NCBI GenBank assembly: GCA_011009095.1
Contig: VTPC01090911.1
Span: 124,001-188,000 of the forward strand
DNA length: 64,000 nucleotides
Reading direction: 5' to 3'
DNA from: Ignelater luminosus
Taxonomy: Eukaryota; Arthropoda; Insecta; Coleoptera; Elateridae
Position numbers and translations under genes: made by a program. The notes under the pieces are model-generated. The model saw only the letters and a program-made list of their open reading frames with translations. It did no database searches and was not told the DNA's origin. Positions 46,839 through 58,192 of the stretch are shown here, piece by piece; the first letter of the stretch is position 1, and every line of letters starts with the position of its first letter.

Positions 46839-48230
46839 CTGTAGAAGTTTGAATCCTTCAACTGTGTATTCTTGCAAGACCTTGCCAGTTATAAGATCGT
46901 ACTCTGGTGCCGCCTTTGAGTTTACATATATCCTTCATGATTGAATTTTGCAGTCCAGGTAGCGTGAAACTTTTAATAAGCGAGTCTATTTAAAGTAGAG
47001 CTTCTAGGTAGTTGTTGATCTTGTTATAATTAGTATTGAAGTCTGCTTCATTGGATTAAAAGACTTTTGCTAAATGTTGCCTTTTCTCTGTTGTTTCTAG
47101 CACATCTGCCTGCATATCTCTTATAGGAGGGCAGTATTGTTGTGATTGTTTTAATTTCTTAGTCACCTTTCAAAGGGAATAACCTGTGTCTTCAAAAGCC
47201 GTGAGAGAACCTAGATAGTCTTGGACACCTTTGTCTCTTAACAACTTTGTCAGACCTTTATTGTCTCTGTTTAATTTAGTTTTGTCACTCTTGCTGTTTG
47301 ATGTTTGCCATTTGTTGCCCCTTCTCTGCTTTTTGTGTCTAATTGTAGGAGGAAGATTACTTTCGTGTTTTGTGTTGCCAATACATGAGTTTGTTGCCCA
47401 TGCTGCTTTATGTATAGCTGATGTAAGGTTTTCTGTTGCTAAGTCTATTTCTCGAGGTGTTTTAAGCAGAATTTGTAGAGTGATCTTTGTTTGTAAGTGT
47501 TCTCTAAATTTCTTCCAATTAGTTTTACGATTATATAACATTTCACTAAACAATGAGGCGATAATTGATGAATGATCCGAGGATGGGTTTAGAGAAGATT
47601 CCAGCTGGAAGTAATTTTTACCAATCCCTTTTATGATCTAAAGATTTAATAGATTAAAAGTAATAGAACTAGCGGGGTAGCCAGTACTTAGATATGTTGC
47701 CTTGTTAGCTGTCAGAAGTTCCTTGCTTTTAGTCGTTTTGGCTCGGGAGCCCCATTGGATGTTTGGCGTTCCAGTTTCCGTCAGCTATGTATCTATTCCC
47801 CAGCGATTTGAATAAATCTTCAGTTTTCCTTTTTGTTGTTATGTTTAGATGGGCAATAAATGGCTGATAGTACTATTGGTCCCATGTGTTCACTAACGCT
47901 AACTGTAGATAATTGTTTTTATACCTACTTCCATTGCATGATGTTTAAGAGTCTGTCTTGTGATTATGGCAGTGCCTCCATGCACAGTCCCTCCTCGCAC
48001 AGTCCCTCCTCGCACAGTCCCATCAGGATGTTCAGTATGATATTTAGTATAACCTGGTATCTTAAGGCAACTAGTTTTTATGTGTACAATACAAGGTGTT
48101 TTGCTTACAAGCATGATGTCTAAGTTATTATTTTGTGTAAAAGTACGAATGTCTTGTATGCTGACATAAACCGTTGGCTCAGCAATTTTAACTATCTGAG
48201 CCATGTGACATTTTCTTGACAAAAGTAGAA
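46838..48230 (-). pseudogene. Jockey ORF2: endonuclease and RT start (pseudogene)
   Basis: The AP-type endonuclease begins near 48222, with FTQNNNLDIMLVSKTP then IPGYTKYHTEHPDGT. It continues as VLSAIYCPSKHNN (about 47865-47825), ERQTSNGAPEP-like text and a final PRIIHQLS region. The linker 47553-47170 is open: NWKKFREHLQTKITLQILLK then VQDYLGSLTAFEDTGYSL. The RT start (about 47160-46838) has PPIRDMQADV and APEYDLITGKVLQE. In the endonuclease an in-frame 15-bp tandem repeat gives GGTVRGGTVHGGT at about 47985-48025. This ORF would nick DNA and copy RNA at the nick; here it is dead. Confidence 0.8.
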
Positions 48231-48299
48231 ATCACATTCATCATTGGACTTATGAATTCTTTCATCATACATAGTTTTTAACTTTGTCATGTCATTGGT

Positions 48300-48925
48300 T
48301 TGCTGTGTAGCTATGCTAGGATTTGCTTGGTAATTTATTTATTGTACGTTCTGTGCTCTATTCTTTTCTGATTGTTTATTTTCTTGTCTTAGTCTTGGAT
48401 ACATTTTTTTGTAGTTGTTTGTGAACAGTTCTGCCTCTGTAGTTCGCTGGGTGGGTTTCATTGCAATTAACGCTTCTAACTTCTCTATCTTCTGCTTTTC
48501 TGGCACAATCCTTTGTGAGGTGGCTTGCTGTGCATTTTACGCAGCGGGGGTTTTGTGGCAGGAATTCTCGTATGTCCATACCCTTGACAACGTGTACACT
48601 GTGCTACTTCTCTATTGCGGCGTGGTGCTTCAAAGTTTACATTTGAGTTTAATAGATGTTTCGTTTTGTTGTCGCTTTGTTTCAAATCTATAAATTGGCA
48701 GTGGTCGCTAGATCTTTGTTTTATGTTTCAGATATTCCTGGCCTCGTGTTCTAAATCTTTTAGGCTTTGTTTTATGTCTTCGATATTTGTAGATGGGTGA
48801 ATGTTCTTAAGTACAACTCTAAAGGTTCTCACATCTTTAGTTCTGTGTGTGTGATATTGCGTGTTTCTCTCATTTAACGCTTTTGTAATTTTAGGATAAC
48901 TTAACCTATCTTTAAAACTATTAAA
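48300..48925 (-). pseudogene. Jockey ORF1 nucleic-acid-binding protein (pseudogene)
   Basis: The minus strand reads RTFRVVLKNIHPSTNIEDIK (about 48830-48770), which is the PRE_C2HC segment. Then FEAPRRNREVAQCTRCQGYG (48640-48560) gives a first knuckle. After a frame change, PRCVKCTASHLTKDC and VNCNETHPANYRG follow (48560-48430). The Cys/His spacing is that of Jockey ORF1 zinc knuckles. The N-terminal part upstream of 48925 is missing. Confidence 0.8.
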
Positions 48926-49959
48926 ATGTGTTAGATTTTATACAATAATAAAGACAAACAGGTAATTTGTGTTTCAAAAAAATTTCAATAAAAAATTAAT
49001 GCTAGTAAGTTGGTTAATTCAACCAATATATGTACCTAGTTTTCTTATTTCAAATTCCATTATTTTAAGTTTATAGCAGTAATTACATAAATACCTATTT
49101 TGCCTTAAAGTTAATATTTTTAGAAATTGATGTTTACAAGAACTTGTGCTTTAAAGTGTACAATATCAGACAAAATTTTTTAAAAGGTTTTATTATTGTA
49201 AAAGGGAAATAATTATTACACCTATAGATCTCGTTCCTATCTGCCAGAAGCGCTTACCGTTTAAAATAAATGCCCTTATAAAACTTTATAATGTTTACTT
49301 ACTTACTCCCATTCTAAATTAGAAATCATGTTGATACTCTGTCTACCTCTTTTAAGATTTTAGATTAAGACACCTTAATGCTCACTGATATAACTATTTA
49401 TTTATTTATTAATTAAACAACATTACGTGTAATATTAAGAGATGCGATGTATTTACCAAGCATGTGCTTCTACCACTATGGTTGACTTTAGGGACAAAAG
49501 AGAGAGAGAGACGTCGTTCAATTGGAATGTATTTGTATGGTCGCTATCCCTCCCTCCAGCATTCTCTGAACTGTGTGTGTATTGTAGAGCCCTACAAGTT
49601 TTTACAATTTTGGTTTTAAATTCGTTGGTTTTATGGTCTTGTACTTACTTCATCATAATCTACTTTACATTACTGAAACGAGAAAAAAATAAGCTTTCTT
49701 TTGAGCCGAAAGTTGACTATTCATTACTATAAAAAAACTATCAACTTTATGCTATATCTAGGATGTAAAACAGTTGACAATCGTTTGGGGATAATTATCA
49801 TATTCTACGTATAAAACCCTACAAGTAACTTCTTTAAGATTTTTTTGTATCTTTAGCGGTTTTCCAAATAAACTGATTTTAAGATTTAGGAAGATATCAG
49901 TTTTTTCTTAATACCTGGTAGGCTATGAGAAATCGGTTCGGTTTGGCAACTGTTTCGAT
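48926..49959. other. AT-rich sequence without recognised gene
   Basis: Only a 96-codon + strand frame at 49442-49732 stands out. It has no motif I recognise and is not supported as a gene. Confidence 0.3.
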
Positions 49960-49984
49960 ATGTACTCTCTTCGTGAGCAAATTG

Positions 49985-52945
49985 TTTGCCCATTTAACCG
50001 ACCCTGTACCTCCTCTTACAGTTCAAAAGATTCCAATGCAGGCCATCTCCCACTTAACACCCTGTGTATGGCATTTCTTATTCTTTCACTAAATGTCTTC
50101 GCTGTCTTTCCATTCATCTCTTCTGACCGCCTTTTTCTCCAGTTTTGGGCCTTCATACTTTTTAGATCTTCGAACACACTGCTGTACCATCTTTTTCTTG
50201 GTCGTCCTTTTTTCTTTCTGCCCGCTGGGCTTCTGTACAACATCATTTTGGACATCCTTCCACTGTGCAGGCTTTCCACATGTCCCAGCCATCTTATTCG
50301 TTTTGCTCTTATAAAGGTGCTAATATTAGTTTTCATATATAGCCATTCCAACTTTTTATTTGTTCTCCTCCTCCATCCCTCATCGATGATTATTCCGCTA
50401 TAAATGGCTATTAGCATTTTTCTATTTCATCTCTCCATACTTTTTCTGTCACCTTTCTTCATGACCCATGTCTCGGAGGTATATGTCGCCGTTGGTCTAA
50501 TAACACTCCTGTATATTCTTATTTTTGTTTTTCTTGATACATACTTTGATCTCACCGGTGCTCTTAGACATCCATATTTTTACTACCATTTGCTATTCTG
50601 GCTTTAATTTCTAATTCTTCTTGTCCTTTCTCTTACATTACTACTCTGGATATACAAAACCTTTAACCTCCTCAGAGGTTATAAGCTTCAAATGGTCTTC
50701 TTTTTTCCTGTTGTGTGTTACCCATTACCATATATTTAGTTTTATTTTAGTTTATTTTTACACCAAACTTTCTTGCTTCGGTTTCTATCTTTTTAGAATT
50801 CTTTGCAATTTTTTTTTCGTTTTAGCTATTACAGCTAGATCATCTGCGAAGGCTAAAATTTAGTGATTATTATTAAAAATGGTTTCCTCGGTTTTAGCTT
50901 TGGTTTTCCTTATTATCGCTTTTGGAACTAAAGTGAAGAAAACCGCGAAAAGAGTCTTCCTGTCTTAATCCCTTATTTACTTTAAACTTTTCTGACTTAT
51001 AACTTCTTCAAACTACCTTGTTTTTTTTGTTGTTTAATGTCATATTTATTAACCGATCAGCTTTGAAAGTACTCCTACACTACTCAGCGCCTGGTACATC
51101 TTTTCCCTATTTATCCCTTCGTAGGCCTGCTTGAAATCAATGAACAAGGAATATAATACCCGTTTATATTCATAACAGGATGTTTAATTTGTCTTGAGTA
51201 AGAAGATTTGGTCTGTTACCTATCTGTTACTTTTAATTCCGGCTTGGTACTCACTTAAAACCGGATTCGCATACTCATTAAGCCTATCTCTTAGTGCCCG
51301 TGTCAATATTTTAAAACAGCTATCCAGCAAAACTATTCCTCTATAGCTTTCGCACATCAACTTGTTCCCTTTTTTTATAGATAGGGCTTTGGACCAGTCT
51401 TTTAGCATTTTTTCCTTTTTCCATTTTTTTTTCATAAGGTCATACAACTTCTTTTGTAGCAGTTCGCTTCCTGCCTTTAACATTTCTACCACTATTTCAT
51501 TTTCGACAGGTTTTTTGATGTTCTTAAGATTTTTAATTATATTCATGACTTCTCTCTTGCTAGGCATTTCTATTATTATTGCATCTTCATTCAAGGTTTG
51601 TTCTTTTCCTTCTTCTTAAATGTTGTCTCTTCCATTTGAAAATTCTTAGAGGTAATCTTTCTATCTTCCCATTATTTTTCTGGGTTCGCTCACTAGTGTA
51701 CCTTCTTCTGTTTTGATATAGCTGTTGAAGTTCTGATATCCTTTTCCTGTACTTTTTGTCTCTTGATAAAACGATCTTAACTCTTTTTTGTGGAATTTTT
51801 TTTCTATCTTCTGCAGTTTGCTTTTGTTGTATTGTTCTTTTTTTCTTTTACATATTTGTTTCATTTCTTTTTTAATTCTTTAGTACTCGTGTTTTTTACT
51901 TTAATTGTTTAGTCAGTATCTGTACTTTGATTTTCCTTTTAATTTCCGCAATTTGTTTAGTCTTTATCGAACCATTCCTTATTTTTTTTCCTCGTTGCTT
52001 TTTGGTATAATCTCCTTATTTGCTACGGTTATTATCTCTTCTGTCTGTTCTATTTGATTACTGTGATCCTGACTCTGTAGTCTTTTATTATTTTATTTTT
52101 GTTCTGTGTTGGTTTTTACTTTTATATCTTTCAGTTTTTCTGTATCGTATTGGCATCTCTTTTGATTACTGGCTTTTCTTTTTCTTCATGTCTCATTTTA
52201 CACGTAACTTTTACCAGAAAGTAGTCTGAGTTTTACCCCGCTCCCCTCATACTTCTTATATTAATGACTTGATTCATATGCTTTTTTCTATCAGATATGG
52301 TCAGTCTGGTTTATAGTCTTGCCGTCTGGGGACGTCCATGCTCCCTTATATATTTTTTTTTGTTTCAATGTGTGCTTCCCACTAATATGTTTTTCTCCAT
52401 TGCAAAACTTATTAACCTTTGTCCATTACCATTGGTTTCTTAGTGCCTACTATGTTTTCCGACTGTTGTTATGTATATAATTTCTGTTCCCACTTTCGCA
52501 ATACAATCCCCTATGACTATTATTTGTCATGTTTCGGTTGTCTTGCGATTTCTCTACTACATGTTTGTATTATTTTATATTTTATATTATTAAACATGTT
52601 TCTGTTCATCCTCTTTTTCTTCAGAGGAAGTGTGTACATTGATTATATTGATATTACTTTTGTCACGTTTTATACCTATAGAACACATCTGGTCTGTTAT
52701 TGGGTTAAATTTCATAACTTTGTCTTTAAGTTTTTTACTTATTAAGAAGCCTGTCTCCGATCACTTATCCAATTCTTCACTTTTGAGCAAGATCATATCA
52801 TCTATTTCCATTATTTCCAATCCTGGTTGTTTTGCCTTTTGTAGAACAGTTACGTCTAATTTGTTTTTTTTTATTTATCTTGTTAACTCTATTAACTCAC
52901 CTTCGTGATAGATTCCTCTGAAATTCCATGTTGCCAATAAAAAAT
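49985..52945 (-). pseudogene. LINE ORF2: endonuclease, RT and C-terminal domain
   Basis: The endonuclease start LATWNFRGIYHEGELIEL lies near 52940-52890, with ETGFLISKKLKDKVMKFNP near 52765-52705. The linker frame at 51864-51661 contains FYQETKSTGKGYQNFNSYIK. The RT frame at 51594-51220 has LKNIKKPVENEIVVEMLKAG, YRGIVLLDSCFKILTRAL and LSEYQAGIKSNR. The catalytic box AFADDLAVIAKT is intact near 50854-50820. The C-terminal frame (50417-50016) has KRIRWLGHVESLHSGRMSK and GRPRKRWYSSVFEDL. The AFDxVW region is too decayed to place. The endonuclease style and C-terminal GHV...GRPRKRW tail fit RTE-like elements of arthropods. No full-length frame remains. Confidence 0.8.
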
Positions 52946-52959
52946 TGGTCTTGTTTTTT

Positions 52960-53500
52960 TGGCTTCTGTTCAGTTTTACTTTTCATGCTAGTAATACCCG
53001 CGTCCGTTTCCTTTGCTTGGTTTGTTTCCTTTTCGTCCATCCTCTTACTCTGTATCAGTTTTTTGATATTTAAATTTTAAACTTTTCTAGTTCCATTTCC
53101 GTTCTACGCCCTCAATCGTTAGTTTAGAAAATCCTATCTTTACTGTTTTTTTATTTTGTCTTTCCTCGTCTCTGTCTTATACTTTTCTTTACTTTTCTCT
53201 CTCCCTTGCTTAAGTCTTGATTTATCTAGTATATGGTTCCATTTTTTAACTTTTGTTTATTTTTCATTACTTTCTCTTTATCCTCAGCATCAGTAAGTTC
53301 GATTAGACATGTCTTTTCACTAGACTTTCTTGCAGTTTTTACTTGTACCTGAATTCCCAAATGTTGATCTATGAAATTAGTCATTGCGTTTTTTAGTTCT
53401 TTTATATTGGTAGATTTACAACTTGGTAACATTATTTCTTTCTCGAATTCTCTAACAAAATGTTTTCTTGTATTCTGAGAAGCAATACATTCAAGCATTG
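52960..53500 (-). pseudogene. LINE ORF1-like protein (pseudogene)
   Basis: The open frame 53498-53226 contains KNAMTNFIDQHLGIQVQVKT, then KTCLIELTDAEDKEKVMKNK. This is a short RRM-like pattern with a coiled, charged helix, of the kind often found upstream of endonuclease-RT ORFs in insects. The rest to about 52960 is Lys/Gln-rich with stops. It ends just before ORF2. Confidence 0.5.
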
Positions 53501-54880
53501 AATATAGTTAAAATTACCTCTAATTTTGCATTTTATAAATTTAAATATTCTATTTCGAAAAATTTTTGTTTCTTTATCTTTTAGTTTTATGCTTTTTTAG
53601 ATCATAAAACTGTCATTTTGCTAGCCAGTACAAGATTTATTTTTATGTTTGTTCATTAATTAAACAGGGCAGTCAATAATCTGCTGGACCCACCCTTCTG
53701 AGAGTTGAAGAATTTTCATTACGATGGAGAGTTTAGGAGTTCAATGAAAGACTGCAAATAAGCAACACACGCGCACGTGAAAGTTTGGGACGTAGAAGAT
53801 TTCGCGTGATGTCGGGATCTATTCCAAGTGTGTGGATAGCATCGACGTAGGTGAAAGACAATCTGAGTGTGCACGATGCGAGTTATTTCTGTCATCGTTA
53901 AATATTTATTGACAATCCCTGGAATGTACCAGATGTGTCACACACTAGTGTGTAAATTAAATCTCGCCTTATCGGCGGACCTACCAAACTAAATTCACAC
54001 GCAACTCACAGTTGAATTACCGTAGCGCCTCTCTCTGATTATTTTATTTTTGACTAGCGTTGTTATTGTGTTCATTGTATCTATATCATTCAGTCGAATC
54101 TCTATGAGTTTTATACTGCTTTGCTCTCTAAAGATAGTTAAAGAGTGTCAACACCTACCTTCAATAAAAGAATGTATGTGAATATCGTACGTCCCTGGAA
54201 GATTTAATGTATTAGTCATAAGAGAAATTTCGTGCAAACCAGTGCAGTGATTTGAGTGTAATTTGTGCCATAAATTTGGATCTCTATTGGATAGTTCCAG
54301 TATTATGGTAAATAATCTTACCCCTTTTAAAGCTTGTGAAGAAGTTAACGTTGGCGCATCAAGTTCGTCAACTGCGAATGTAGTTGTTTGCTAACGTACC
54401 TGTATTTCATCTTCTCGTCACTAGTTGCTTTGGATAATAGTAACATAAGATTCACATTGGTGAAGAACCTTCTGACATTCTTTCACAGTAGTGAAAAGTT
54501 CGACGCGTCATTTCACAGTGGTGAAATATTTTGTATTAATGTTTATTTAGTATGCATTTTATGCAATGCGCCTGGCCGATCGTTCGTGCATATTAAAGAA
54601 TTTATTGTGATCATGGTATCTCATGTTTACTTGTTTTATGTGTACTTTTATGTATTTACCTTTTTCGTTCTATGTGTTTATGTTAAAACGATTTTCAAGC
54701 AGTGTGAACCAGGACCGCTGTAATCTGTTTATTGTACCAATTTAACAGTATGCTAATAATGTTATCAACTTACCTTTTGGCTTATTTTGTAGTATTGGCA
54801 TACACTAAGATGGTTTTAGTGATCAGCTGTTCTGAAGACAAAGGACGTTGACCTTCACCTACCTACATAATATCAGCTTA
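53501..54880. other. Non-coding stretch with spaced hairpin motifs
   Basis: I see no recognised gene. Three copies of TTCAC-N4-GTGAA occur at 54451-54464, 54482-54495 and 54512-54525, 30-31 bp apart. The part around 53940-54200 looks like a possible LTR (TGTGTCACACAC start, AATAAA near 54165), but no second copy was found. Confidence 0.35.
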
Positions 54881-55370
54881 ATCCCTCCTTGGGAGTGTAA
54901 GTATCTTAAGAGAGTGTAGTACAAGCTCGATTCCCTCTACTTGTATAGCGTTCGAACCTGTGGTTCGACCTTGATAAGCATCTCGCTTACTGACCTAGAC
55001 ACGGAGATCAGCTGCAGGGTCTCCCTTTCGAAATTAGGTCACCGTCTTTCTACTGTGGTTGGCGCCCTCTCGGTTCCAAAACCCATAAAGATTCTCGTAT
55101 CAATACTACCGTCTACCGCCGGCTCTAGGCCTTCCTCTCCCACAACCCGTCTTAAACTGTCAAAAGCTAGCGGTGGGTCACTAATCCTAGTTTTGCACGT
55201 AACAATGGGTTTGCTAGTTGCTGTAGTTAAGAAAGGTTTTGGTAATACGAACGACGGAAATACAGCAAGACAGTTTTCTTTCCGATCCTGATGCAATTGT
55301 TGACATTCTAGGTTTAAATGTAAGAGATTTGCAATAATACTCCAAGCCATTTTAAATTGAAAAACAATGA
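54881..55370 (-). other. Unidentified GC-richer open segment
   Basis: A minus-strand frame of 103 codons begins at 55350 with MAWSIIANLLHLNLECQQL and then has LRRVVGEEGLEPAVDGS and RIFMGFGTERAPTTVERR. The + strand is also open over 54941-55291. Composition is higher in GC than the flanks. I do not recognise a family. It may be an exon, a piece of a transposon or chance. Confidence 0.25.
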
Positions 55371-56792
55371 ATGTTTAAAAATTTCAGGAATTTTGGTTTT
55401 ACGTGTAACGTAAGGTGCACGTACTTTTAATTCATGCACTACAAATAATACAAAAAGTCTCATTACCTGTGGAAAAATTACCAAAGTTCACGTACATCGT
55501 TAATAAGATTTAAAATAACAATGCGCAGAAGTAAAATTAGGTATATCAGTCGGCAGATTCGCATAAAGTTAGCAATTTTTAGAACCAAAGAAATGTTAGT
55601 TTTGATAACAGAGATTAATTATGACATTCTTATCTCTAATAATAATGATCTCACATTACAGTAATAAAAAGTTAAAAAATAAAACAGAAAAGCAAAACAA
55701 ACTAAAATATAAAGCACTGCTGCAAATTGGGATAGGTCAGAAATATTATAGGCAAGAAAGTACTTGCGTTTAGCGGTTTCAAGAGTTCTAAGCAATAAAG
55801 AAATTATGTTCTTTGGGAAACAAATGAAGATAGATCAAATTTATTTTTAGAATTTCCGACATTTTAATAGTAAGGTTCAAAATGAATAGCAATAATCCTT
55901 CATATTACACTAACTAGTTAAAATTTCACTACATGAATTCAATTTTGTCTTTCAGCTAATGAATCAGGAACATAAAGTTACACATGCGTTTGAATTTTCT
56001 ACAAATGCTAGTTGCAAATAACTCCGAGGTAACAATGTGTTATAGAAGTTACTAACACGAATACGACACAGTTGTTGTTTTTTCTCTTTAGCTCACAAAA
56101 AGCAATATCCTAAATGCATATATCCGTAATACAATTTAAATATGTAAAATGTAATATTTCAACTAAAGTTCGCGTGTGCTACTCTAATGAGATAAAATTG
56201 TTGATTGTTGGAATTACTCTCACGAGTATTCAGATTTGCCATTTTCATAATTACAGAATGTTACAGTTTATGACATTGTAAATGCAGCATGAATAATTAC
56301 AAAATATTATTTGAATATTTAACAATATGTTTCAGAGGCAGTGACAGGTACAAATTAGTTCATTTCAGAGAAATGCTTTCACTGCATCTTCATGTTATTA
56401 TTCGAGATTGTTAGTAGTAGTGTTCAGCCGGGTTTTATTATTAACTTAAGTAGCATTATTATTACTGCTACAATTTGATTTGAAGTACGTACAGCTTATT
56501 ATTATTAACTATTTAGTTCTTCTAAAATGATTACGAAATAGATATTTACCTCAGTTTACATTTTACTCGTTCTAGATATGAAGAATGAAACAAACATTAT
56601 TTGATAATTATTTATAAACTTAAGTGTATGTAAATGGTAAATTTTTAGTAAAATCTCTACTTTAGATAATGTAAAGCTTTCAACTTGATATAATAAAATG
56701 GCGAGTATTAGAACTATCTATTCTATCAGGCCATTATTTAGCGTAATAAAACTTTTTTGAGTTTGCACAAGATTTTGTACTTTGCTTTCCTG
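55371..56792. other. AT-rich sequence without recognised feature
   Basis: I see nothing supported here apart from short ATT-type runs near 56440-56510. Confidence 0.35.
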
Positions 56793-57785
56793 TTTTTCTT
56801 TTCATTTTCGAACTGTTCAAGTAGGACGCTATGGAAACAATTGATAGATGCGCGCATCGCATCTAATAATAAAATTCACGTTAGTTATTAAAATTTTTAT
56901 TTTAATTTCAAAATTATTCACATAGTTATTTTAAATAAAAATAATTTCTGAGAAACCAATAAACAGACAATGACAAACGATAAATTAAGAAACAATAAAA
57001 GAAATTAGAATATAAAGCGGTACCAAAACAACGTAATTAAAGTAAGTAAAGTATTTAAGACTAAACATGTTCAAAAGGTCCAACATTATGATTAATGCAC
57101 AAGTTACACCTTTTTAAAACAGAATTTGTTGCTTTTCTAACGAAACGTACATCAATATTAGCAAAAACTTCTAGTACAGATCTCTAAAGTCATCTACTGT
57201 TTCGTACTACTCTTGATATACCCTATCTTTTTAGTTTTATGACACAAAATCTAACACTGAATCATATCACGCTTTTCTTGATGAGAAAAAGTTATATTGA
57301 TAATTTACGAGACCAAAATCAACATTAATTATAAACTAAATGATTTGCACCTGTCAATAGGTAATTTTGTTTGCATCTGTTAATTGTTTCCATAGCATAC
57401 TATGTTAACAGCATTTTTAGTTTTTAGTTACACCTATGAGTGAAGTACCTATTTTTATCTAAATTTGCTTTGTTCACTTATCTTAAATACTTTACTTACT
57501 TCAATTACGTTGTTTTGGTACTACTTTATTTATATCCTAATTTCTTTTATTGTTTCTTAATGTATCATTTGTCATTCTCTGTTTATTAGTTTCTCAGAAA
57601 TATTTTTATTTAAAATTGTAACTTCATCGGAATAAACATTTCACATCAAAGTAATTATGTTTATAATTTCGAAATTAAAAGAACAATTTTAACAACTAAC
57701 TTAAATTTTATTATCAAACGCGATGCACTTCTATCAATTGTTTCCATAGCGTCCTACTTGAACAGTTCGAAAATGAAAAGAAAAA
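56793..57785. mobile_element. Long-TIR (foldback-like) DNA element, about 993 bp
   Basis: The left arm (56793-57060) and right arm (57481-57785) are inverted copies. They share blocks such as TTCATTTTCGAACTGTTCAA, GTAGGACGCTATGGAAACAA, AGAAACAATAAAAGAAATTA and CAAAACAACGTAATT, with small indels (the right arm has about 35 extra bases). The 420-bp middle has no ORF. It contains a third copy of the terminal motif, AATTGTTTCCATAGCAT (about 57383-57399), in the orientation of the right end. No target duplication was seen, so the exact ends may be off by a few bases. The superfamily is undetermined. Confidence 0.85.
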
Positions 57786-57789
57786 AAGG

Positions 57790-58190
57790 CCATAATTTAT
57801 TTATTTATAAAACTAACTATGTCAAGTGGTATATCGTTAGAATTGTTAAAAAAAGGCCTTCTTTATAACGTCATGGCCTACTATGGTTTCTATTAGAAAA
57901 AACACAAGCTTGTGTTATAACTCAAAAACTATAGCTTAAATAAAAAATTCGGTTAGACTGTATTATTCAGCACACAATTACCTACAACTTCTTTCTTTAT
58001 ACATTTTTTCTAAAGTCAATAATAACAGAGCTATAAGCACCGAACAAAACAACAAAAAAACTTTTTTTAAAAAACAAAAAGCTCATTAAGTTAAGCTAGT
58101 AAAACTGCAATTCTTTCCCAATTTAGTCGTCTCTCTATCTCCGCTGGTTTCCGAGATTCCCATACTAAACATCGGAAAAAACTCACCCTG
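57790..58190. mobile_element. DNA-element fragment with CAGGGTG terminus
   Basis: Read on the minus strand, a TA (58191-58192) is followed by CAGGGTGAGTTTTTTCCGAT, the same end heptamer as at 1028 and 3861. The sequence runs toward 57790, where the long-TIR element lies. It interrupts the env-like remnant of the Gypsy element. The other end was not found. Confidence 0.45.
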
Positions 58191-58192
58191 TA

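Larger units (their letters stand above)
46838..48925 (-). mobile_element. Jockey-type LINE, truncated at both ends
   Basis: The minus strand holds an ORF1 with zinc knuckles (48925-48300) followed by ORF2 endonuclease and the start of RT (48230-46838). The 3' part of ORF2 is missing: the text ends at an APEYDLITGKVLQE-like block, next to the piggyBac remnant. Domain order and motifs are those of Jockey. The element contains stops and frame changes. Confidence 0.85.
49960..53500 (-). mobile_element. RTE-like two-ORF LINE, long but decayed
   Basis: On the minus strand an ORF1-like frame (53498-52960) precedes an ORF2 with endonuclease (about 52945-52600), linker, RT (51600-50600) and C-terminal domain (50417-49985). 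It is the longest nearly contiguous LINE in the window. Frames change many times, but the domain order is complete. The strongly T-rich + strand gives many false frames, which are shadows. Confidence 0.8.

Noticed and set aside
49442-49732. 96-codon + strand frame as a gene
   Set aside because: Composition looks non-coding and no domain is recognisable.
49960-50403. 147-codon + strand open frame
   Set aside because: It is the antisense shadow of the LINE C-terminal domain; the minus strand gives GHVESLHSGRM and GRPRKRW.
53938-54200. LTR candidate starting TGTGTCACACAC
   Set aside because: No second copy, primer-binding site or polypurine tract was found in the window.
54451-54525. CRISPR-like regularly spaced palindromes
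   Set aside because: Only three 14-bp copies, no true direct repeat and a eukaryotic context, so it was reported as a spaced hairpin motif rather than an array.
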